Positions 58,209-64,000 of a stretch of DNA of 64,000 nucleotides are shown piece after piece. Numbering within the stretch: position 1 is the stretch's first letter; every line of letters begins with the position of its first letter. The position numbers were made by a program, and so were the translations under genes. Below the pieces are notes generated by a model. The model ran no database searches and had not been told where the DNA came from. It saw only the letters and a program-made list of their open reading frames with translations. Origin of the DNA: Malachius bipustulatus. Taxonomy: Eukaryota; Arthropoda; Insecta; Coleoptera; Melyridae. The stretch is from positions 13,308,014 to 13,372,013 of the forward strand of contig OU342638.1 of NCBI GenBank assembly GCA_910589415.1, given 5' to 3'.

Positions 58209-58537
58209 ATGGCAGCGACAGCAAATGCCGATACTACCAACGTAGAGGTCTCACCGAGCGGTGGCGGAGGCGGCGACAAGTCAGTCGGAGAACACGGAGG
58301 TGCCCAGGGCGGCAACAGCGAGGGGGGCCAGCAGGGTGGCTTCCAGAGGGGTAACCGGGGCGGCGGCGGAGGTCGTGGAAGACCACGAGGTGGCGGTCCT
58401 GGCGGTCGCGGTGGTCAACAGAATAGGCAAGGTGGCCAACGCAATGACCGACAAGACAACAGAGGAGGTGGCGGCGGCGGTGACTTCCAAGGCCGGAAAA
58501 GGCCTTTTGGTGGTGACGGGGGCGACAGAAATGAGAG
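58209..58537 (+). CDS. First coding exon of a Gly/Arg-rich RNA-binding protein (DBHS/nonA-like candidate)
   Basis: ATG at 58209, two bases after a TTTTGTCAG acceptor. The exon ends at GAGAG|GTGAGT (58537) in phase 2. The 109 residues start MAATANADTTNVEVSPSGGG and become an RGG/RG-rich low-complexity tract (GGGGGRGRPRGGGPGGRGG, then NRQGGQRNDRQDNRGG) ending GRKRPFGGDGGDRNER. Such tracts bind RNA and drive condensates in nuclear RNA-binding proteins. The composition and the KRPF-type end recall the start of insect nonA/hrp65 proteins, but no RRM is in the window and other RGG proteins fit too. The strong composition bias (high GC against the AT-rich flank) and both splice sites support a real exon. 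Confidence 0.7.
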
Positions 58538-59127
58538 GTGAGTTGTGTTATTGGGGCTTAAGTAGCAAGTAGTGTTCTGGGAGTTGACTGATTTGAAAAT
58601 TTTCTGTTTGAAGTGAATAAACACCGAACGTGTGTTGTAATAATAATTTAAATGGTTTGAGAATTTTGAAATGTATGATGGATATTGTTTAGGTTAGGAT
58701 TTATAAAATCAAAGAAAGAAATGTTTGGTTTCTGGAATTTAAAATCAAAAAAGAGAAACAAATGTTTGAAGAAGTCGATTAGGTAGGTACATCGTGTTCA
58801 ATAAAGCTGACCGATCTTTCAAAACTAGTGACTTCTAAGTGTTTAAAAATAACGATTTATTTCCTTCCATTATTCCCAACACATGTGAGGGGTGCCAAGC
58901 TCACTTGGTGCTTTTGTTGGTATCTGGCTGTCCCCTGAACTTCTGCATTACTGGGCCTAATTATTGTTGAGTTATAAAAGGCTGAAGCCCACATTCTTAT
59001 AATGTGCATGTTCTACGCGTAGTAGTTTGTGTATCGGTCTATACTGTAATGGAGAAAACATGGTAGTTCAGGATGTGGTAAAGTAGGTAATGTTTCTATA
59101 TACTCGAGTAAGCATTGAAAGACGTCC
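58538..59127 (+). other. Intron start of the RGG-protein gene
   Basis: Begins GTGAGTTGTG. No second exon is recognised before the window end, so the intron is probably several kb and hosts the elements below. Confidence 0.5.
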
Positions 59128-60388
59128 CTAAAGTTGGAAGTTTCTGGTAAGTAACGTACATCGTTTGTGAGTCATCATACCTCTAAATATTGGTCGCCCA
59201 GTAATTGAAGTTGAAAGTAGAGACTCTAATGATTCGCGAGATGATTTAAATATTGCACAAAGAATTGTGATCCCCAAAAGCGCTTTTATTTCCTCTCTTG
59301 TAGTATCTTTGTAGTAAGAACTGTCAGGGTGTTGCATTTTTGTTCGAACTGTCGCTATTTTGATATTAGTATGAATCACGATTTTATCTATTATGGAATT
59401 TGTAAATAGTAGATTAAATACTTCTTCAGCAGTTGGATTGGCACCTAGCTCAGTAGCTAAACCTTTTAGTTTATTGACTCGCACTCTGATGACATTATGA
59501 GCACGACTCTGTGTAGTAGGGCGGACAGGTTGAGATTCCCAAGTGAAACAGTTTTTTTGCCATGATAAAAAATTTTAGACGATGAAGCGGTGGCCTCGTC
59601 TCCACTTTCAATATTTTCGTCTTCGCTAACATTCCTTTGACGCGTAACTCGCCGTCTTTGCCTTGGTATTTTCTCCTCAATCTCTTCTTCATCATCAGAT
59701 GAACTACCAACACCCCGACTGGTAATAGGGGAAGTAGGATGTCCCTGAGGTAGATCCAAAAGAATCTCGTCGTCATTTTCTACGTCGGTATCATGATGGT
59801 TGTCTACGATTTCAGGTTCAAAATCAGCAAGATTACCTACATCTCCGATGATGTAAGAATCGTTTGAGTCGAGGTCGGAATCGGAAATAGCATCATTCAA
59901 CGTTGGTTGCTTTAGTGCGGCACTCACTATATTTTTTGTGCGTTGAGAAACGTAAGGGTTAGATTCCATATTCACGGCAACAAAAACCAGTCCAAAAACC
60001 TTCTGGGGTGCTATAAAAAATATTAAAATCCGGTAAAAACAATGTAAAAACATGTATCTCCTAGTCGAGTGACTGTATTATAAACTTCACGGCACAATGG
60101 TATATCATACCGATAGATAAACTGTGCGGTATCGGGCACACCGGTTTGATAAAAAGCTATACTGTTGTAGGCACATCGGTATAACAGACCGCCAAGGTTT
60201 CACATAAACACCACCCATCGGAAAATTACCAAAAACACGACGACAGTGATGCTACTCTCTTGACCTACAAAGGTCGACTGAAGATGTTACGGAGTGTAGG
60301 GGCGAAAGTCCGTCACTTAACGCCTCTGGTGGTCAAAACAAAAACCATAGCGGTATAGAATACTGATGTGGTTTTATTATTAAGAGGG
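59128..60388 (-). pseudogene. piggyBac-like transposase remnant with 5' terminus
   Basis: The minus-strand ATG at 59969 starts MESNPYVSQRTKNI. An acidic N-terminal region with SDSDLDSNDS and EEEIEEK follows. After a frameshift near 59480 the frame reads ANPTAEEVFNLLFTNSIIDK, IVIHTNIKI, EEIKALLGITILCAI, FKSSRESLESLLS and GRPIFRGMM. This is the N-terminal third of the DDE_Tnp_1_7 domain, and the text stops near 59128 before the catalytic aspartates. At the outer end, TTAA (60389-60392) is followed on the minus strand by CCCTCTTAATAATAAAACC, fitting a piggyBac terminus. The 3' half is missing. It is antisense to the RGG gene. Confidence 0.8.
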
Positions 60389-60925
60389 TTAATATTTATA
60401 TAAAGTTCTTTAGTTCTGGAAATTTTGAATTTTTTGAAGCTCTGGTCGTTTTTGAAGTTTAGGAATTTCTATGTTTCAAGATTTTGGAGTCTTAAAGCAT
60501 TTTTGAAGTTGCGAAGTTTGAAATGTTTTAAGTTCTGGAGATTCGAAAATTTTGAGTTTTCTGGAATTTTGAAGTCTTCAACCGGAAGTTTTCAGAATTC
60601 TAGTGCCTCCGGCATTTTTGAAAATTATTCAAGTTTTGAAATTTCTAAATTTTCAAGTTTGATTTTGTAGTTTTGAAGAATTTTTCAGTTCAGAATTTTC
60701 TGAATTTTTTGTTTTCTAAATTTTTTAAGTTTTGAAGTTAGGAATCAATTCAAAGATTTACAGCTTAGGAACTCCAAAAATTTTGTTTTAAATGTATGGG
60801 AGTTTAAAAGTTCTGGGAATTTTGCGTTTAATGCAATTTTGAAGTTTGGAAAACGTAGAGAATTTCATTGGTTTTTGAAGAATTTGTAAAACTTTCAAGT
60901 TTTGAACTTTTTATAGTTATTTTTT
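60389..60925. repeat. Inverted repeat arm and TTTTGAAGTT-rich sequence
   Basis: 60420-60560 is the reverse complement of 63462-63614 (CTCTGGTCGTTTTTGAAGTT, TTTTGGAGTCTTAAAGCAT). The rest repeats TTTTGAAGTTT-like words. Confidence 0.75.
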
Positions 60926-63091
60926 TTTATTTAATAATATATTCCAGCAGGTTTACACCCATTTACAGGAACAAAAGCATGATATACATTTTACATTTAC
61001 AGCAGAGAAGAGTACATTAAGATCTAGTTAGGTATTATACTTTGCAACAATGCAGGCCAATATTACGCCAAAAGTATCAGCATTAATATCACACATAGCA
61101 GATATTGCATTGAAAAGCTCACATATAACATTGATCGGTGACCTCACCAATGCATTTGTTCTACTGGATGAACAATAAAAAGCACAGCTAAATCGGGCAC
61201 ATGGACGAGGCACCAGGAAATTAACCCTGCTAAGTAAAAAGCTACAATCTATGGAGTTATTAAGCAAGTTAAACAGAAACTTAATTCCCCCAGTAACCCG
61301 CCTCACATACAGAGAAGTAAAACCAAATCTAGCCAGCAACAGATTATTATCATAACCTCTCGGAGGATACCGACCATCCAACCGATAACATAGGTATTTC
61401 AAAAATGATCGCTGTACGGACTCTATACGAGTAATATGTACTTGGTAAATAGGATACCAGATTATGCTAGCATACTCAACAATAGATCTCACTAGAGAAT
61501 AAAACAGAATGCATAATGATTGTACATTTGAGAAACCCCTGCAACTTCTGCAAATAAAACCATATGCCTTAAAAGCTCTCGCAACCACAGCATCAATGTG
61601 TGCTAAAAAAGATAGCCTGCTATCGAATAGGACGCCCAAGTCTCTAACCTTCTCTAGCCGCTCAATATATGAGTCGCCCACCATGTAATCAAAAGTAATG
61701 ATATTTAGAGATCTGGTGTAGCTCACCACCGAGCACTTCGGCACATTAAGAAACAGACGGTTCTTAGAACACCACTCGCTAACAGAACATATATCACGCT
61801 GCAGCTCCCGACAGTCCGCAAACGATTCCACAATCCTAAATAGCTTTAGATCATCAGCAAACAATAACTTTTCGCAACTAATAACCTCAACAATATCATT
61901 AATAAAAAATAAGAACAGCAGAGGCCCCAGGTTGGAGCCCTGAGGGACTCCGGATGTGGGACTGATCATCCCAGAGCTAACACCCCGGTACCTAACATAC
62001 TGCTCTCTACCAGCCAAGTATGACTGAAAGAGCCTCAACAGTGACCTGTCAAAACCAAAAGAGGATAGCTTAAGCAGCAATATAGAGTGATCAATCTGGT
62101 CAAATGCCTTCATAAAGTCCAGGTAAATAGCATCAACCTGTTTTCGCGAGTCAATGGACTCAGAGACATATTGTGAGAAGCAAGCCAAGTTTGTCACTGT
62201 GGAACGCCTGTCCATGAATCCGTGTTGGAACTGTGTGAATCGAGATTTTGTCAAGGAATAGATTCTCTTGAACAAGATAGATTCATAAACCTTTGCGAAG
62301 TTGCACAGTATAGATATAGGCCTATAATTAGTGACACTGCTTACGTCGCCCTTCTTAAAAATAGGGCATATCAAAGCTCTCTTCCAGATGTTCGGAAAAA
62401 CGCTACTCTGAATGCTTAAGTTAAATAAATGAAAAAGAGGTTTAACAAGGATACCAGCACAGTCACGTAACAAAAAGCTAGGCACCCCATCAATACCCAT
62501 GGTAAGCGAGTTCCTACATTCGCCCAGAGCTGCAAGAATCTCATTCTCAGAAATACCCAGCACGCTGACAGAACAAACCGATCGATCTATATGCTGGGAG
62601 TAAGAGGCAGCAGGCACATCCATAGGATCAACATAAACACTGCCAAAATATTCAGCAAACCCATTAACAATGAGCTCAGGAGTGTTCAGCTCAATATTAT
62701 TAAATGACATCAAACCAGGTATTCCAGTGTTCCTACCTTTATCCTGAACAAACTTCCAAAACTTCCTAGGCTCCCTAGAAACAAGCGATTCAACCTCTTC
62801 AATATAATTCTTATACGCGACACTGATTGCTCTTTTACAAGCGGTGCGAGAGAGCCTATACAATTCAAAGTGATAGGAAGTTCTGAACTTCTTGTACTTA
62901 ACAAAAGCACAATGTTTTCTACGCAATAATGAAATGACATGTCCGTTAAACCATGGGGGAAATGTACGTCTACAAGAATAAATCCTCATTCTAGGCACAG
63001 TGATCTCAAAGATGTTGAATAAGATATCATAAAATTTAGAGCATGCAGCTTCAATATTAGATTCTGCACAAATATTACTCCAATCAGTCAA
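60926..63091 (-). mobile_element. 5'-truncated Jockey/CR1-type LINE with open RT frame
   Basis: The ORF at 61028-63091 is followed by about 100 bp of 3' UTR and an A-rich tail (T-run on the plus strand near 60920-60935). The 5' end lies in the linker between endonuclease and RT. It sits between the inverted arms 60420-60560 and 63462-63614. Confidence 0.85.
61028..63091 (-). CDS. LINE ORF2 reverse transcriptase (endonuclease missing)
   Basis: An uninterrupted 687-residue frame. Residues 1-200 are linker (PPWFNGHVISLLRRKHCAF, ISENEILAALGECRNSLTMG). RT blocks follow: PIFKKGDVSSVTNYRPISIL, AIYLDFMKAFDQIDHSILL, SGVPQGSNLGPLLFLFFIND and the FADD active site near residue 415. The thumb (RDLGVLFDSRLSFLAHID, VEYASIIWYP) and a C-terminal region without RNase H come after. 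The apurinic endonuclease expected upstream is lost, so no start codon is meaningful. The absence of stops indicates a recent copy. Confidence 0.88.
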   Translation of the reverse strand: MTDWSNICAESNIEAACSKFYDILFNIFEITVPRMRIYSCRRTFPPWFNGHVISLLRRKHCAFVKYKKFRTSYHFELYRLSRTACKRAISVAYKNYIEEVESLVSREPRKFWKFVQDKGRNTGIPGLMSFNNIELNTPELIVNGFAEYFGSVYVDPMDVPAASYSQHIDRSVCSVSVLGISENEILAALGECRNSLTMGIDGVPSFLLRDCAGILVKPLFHLFNLSIQSSVFPNIWKRALICPIFKKGDVSSVTNYRPISILCNFAKVYESILFKRIYSLTKSRFTQFQHGFMDRRSTVTNLACFSQYVSESIDSRKQVDAIYLDFMKAFDQIDHSILLLKLSSFGFDRSLLRLFQSYLAGREQYVRYRGVSSGMISPTSGVPQGSNLGPLLFLFFINDIVEVISCEKLLFADDLKLFRIVESFADCRELQRDICSVSEWCSKNRLFLNVPKCSVVSYTRSLNIITFDYMVGDSYIERLEKVRDLGVLFDSRLSFLAHIDAVVARAFKAYGFICRSCRGFSNVQSLCILFYSLVRSIVEYASIIWYPIYQVHITRIESVQRSFLKYLCYRLDGRYPPRGYDNNLLLARFGFTSLYVRRVTGGIKFLFNLLNNSIDCSFLLSRVNFLVPRPCARFSCAFYCSSSRTNALVRSPINVICELFNAISAMCDINADTFGVILACIVAKYNT

Positions 63092-63371
63092 AAGTTATAA
63101 AATGTTTTACCTACATTTCAGAAATTTAGGAAATTTTGAGTAATTTCAAAATTTAAAAGCTTAGAAGTTTTGCCAATTCCAACAATGTGATAAATTTTTT
63201 TATGAATTTTAAAGTTTAGGCTCCCCCAAAGAAAATTTCTTTCTATAAAAAAAACATTTTTTTTGAAAAGGGGTAGGGGGCCGAATTTAATTTTGCCCCG
63301 CGCCCCAAAAAGTTTTGACCGCCTCTTGTTTGGTACGGTCTTTGACAGTATTTTTCTTATTATTATTGCAG
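63092..63371. other. TTTTGAAGTT-like repeat flank
   Basis: Low-complexity words resembling 60560-60920, with a purine-rich stretch near 63265-63290. A TTATTATTATTGCAG acceptor-like tract ends it. Confidence 0.4.
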
Positions 63372-63450
63372 GAAACTTCATGTTCATTGAGGTCAAAGAC
63401 GCTGACTTACGTAAAGACGTCAAGCTGGAAACTATTCCACAATCTTTTTC
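63372..63450 (+). other. Candidate exon fragment
   Basis: After the TTATTATTATTGCAG tract the plus strand reads GNFMFIEVKDADLRKDVKLE with coding-like composition, then runs into the inverted repeat. Spliced to 58537 in the RGG frame it would hit a stop, so it is not simply that gene's next exon. Unrecognised. Confidence 0.25.
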
Positions 63451-63461
63451 AATAATCAAAA

Positions 63462-63614
63462 TTTTCGAATCTCCAGAACTTCCAGAACTTAAAACATTTC
63501 AAACTTCACAACTTCAAAAATGCTTAAAACTCCAAAATCATGAAACATAGAGATTCCTGAAATTCAAAAACGACCAGAGCTTCAAAAAATTCAAAAACTT
63601 CAAAATTTCCGGAA
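63462..63614. repeat. Right arm of the inverted repeat around the LINE
   Basis: Reverse complement of 60420-60560 with a few differences. Confidence 0.75.
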
Positions 63615-64000
63615 CTACATTCCAAAGTGACCAAAACTTTAAAATCTCCCAACTGAAAATTTCATAACTTCTCAGAATTTTTAAAATTCCGAAACTAAGC
63701 AACTTATAAACTTCGGAATTCTTAAAAACTTAAAAATGCTACAAATTTTCAAAATTTTTAATTAGTGCACTTAATTAGCGTCTAATTGTGGTTTTATAAA
63801 ATTTATGTTCTGCTGACCCTGCTCTTCTAACTTTAGGGACGTCATTAAAAGGCACTCATTGCAGTATAGCCTTTTTCTTACCTTAAAAATATTCCAAGGG
63901 ACTTTTTAAGAACCAGTTTACAAAAAATCAAAACTGATACTTATCAACAAGGAGGATAAATTATTTTTGCAACTGACAATGAACACAAAATCATGTTTTA
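63615..64000. other. Unassigned AT-rich end
   Basis: AAAATTTCAAAACTTC-like words to about 63760, then unassigned sequence. Confidence 0.35.

Noticed and set aside
58172..58624. Alternative frames over the RGG exon (Ala/Val-rich or Pro-rich)
   Set aside because: They arise from GGC/GGT repeats; the RGG frame has the ATG after the acceptor and a proper donor.
1..64000. tRNA or rRNA genes
   Set aside because: Scanned by eye for tRNA B-box words and rRNA signatures and found none convincing; a covariance-model search would be decisive.

Overview
The window looks like a transposon-packed stretch of an arthropod, most likely insect, nuclear genome. It is AT-rich, its genes have introns, and it holds piggyBac, hAT, PIF/Harbinger-like, pogo-like, Ty3/Gypsy and Jockey-type elements. 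Two insect-typical gene families are also present: DUF4780 proteins and an expanded C2H2 zinc-finger family. I cannot name the species from sequence alone.

Layout. 1-2781 (minus) is a short Ty3/Gypsy LTR element whose single ORF joins Gag directly to integrase, with protease, RT and RNase H missing. 3500-5800 is an array of a ~640 bp repeat with a 1.0 kb foldback inserted at TA. 6295-6620 is a LINE tail, and 9415-10330 (minus) is a decayed, internally deleted CXC-motif gene of a mobile family. 11400-12690 is a 1.3 kb palindrome carrying three symmetrically placed MITEs. 15473-18344 (plus) is a 5'-truncated LINE interrupted by a foldback. 19560-21200 is an inverted copy of the 640 bp repeat with another foldback.

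The best cellular gene candidates are: two tandem DUF4780 genes (23225-24146, frameshifted; 25684-26599, intact); two paralogous REST-style C2H2 zinc-finger genes (29455-32851, broken by frameshifts and a nested transposon; 40942-42183, intact); and the first coding exon of an RGG-rich RNA-binding protein (58209-58537), whose promoter and 5' UTR lie near 57440-57735. Downstream of that exon, presumably in its intron, sit a piggyBac remnant on the opposite strand (59128-60388) and a LINE with an uninterrupted RT ORF (61028-63091).

43040-50460 is a stack of elements. An internally deleted LINE abuts a hAT C-terminal remnant. Next to it, a minus-strand LINE has been cut by three separate foldbacks whose duplications can be read against the RT reading frame.

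The main theme is foldback DNA. About ten near-complete palindromes of 0.85-1.4 kb, most with CAGGGTG-type ends and TA target duplications, fill much of the window; three belong to one family (17168, 21440, 33457). A second theme is that three unrelated coding elements have lost their middles while keeping both ends. I found no CRISPR array, rRNA or tRNA that I could support.
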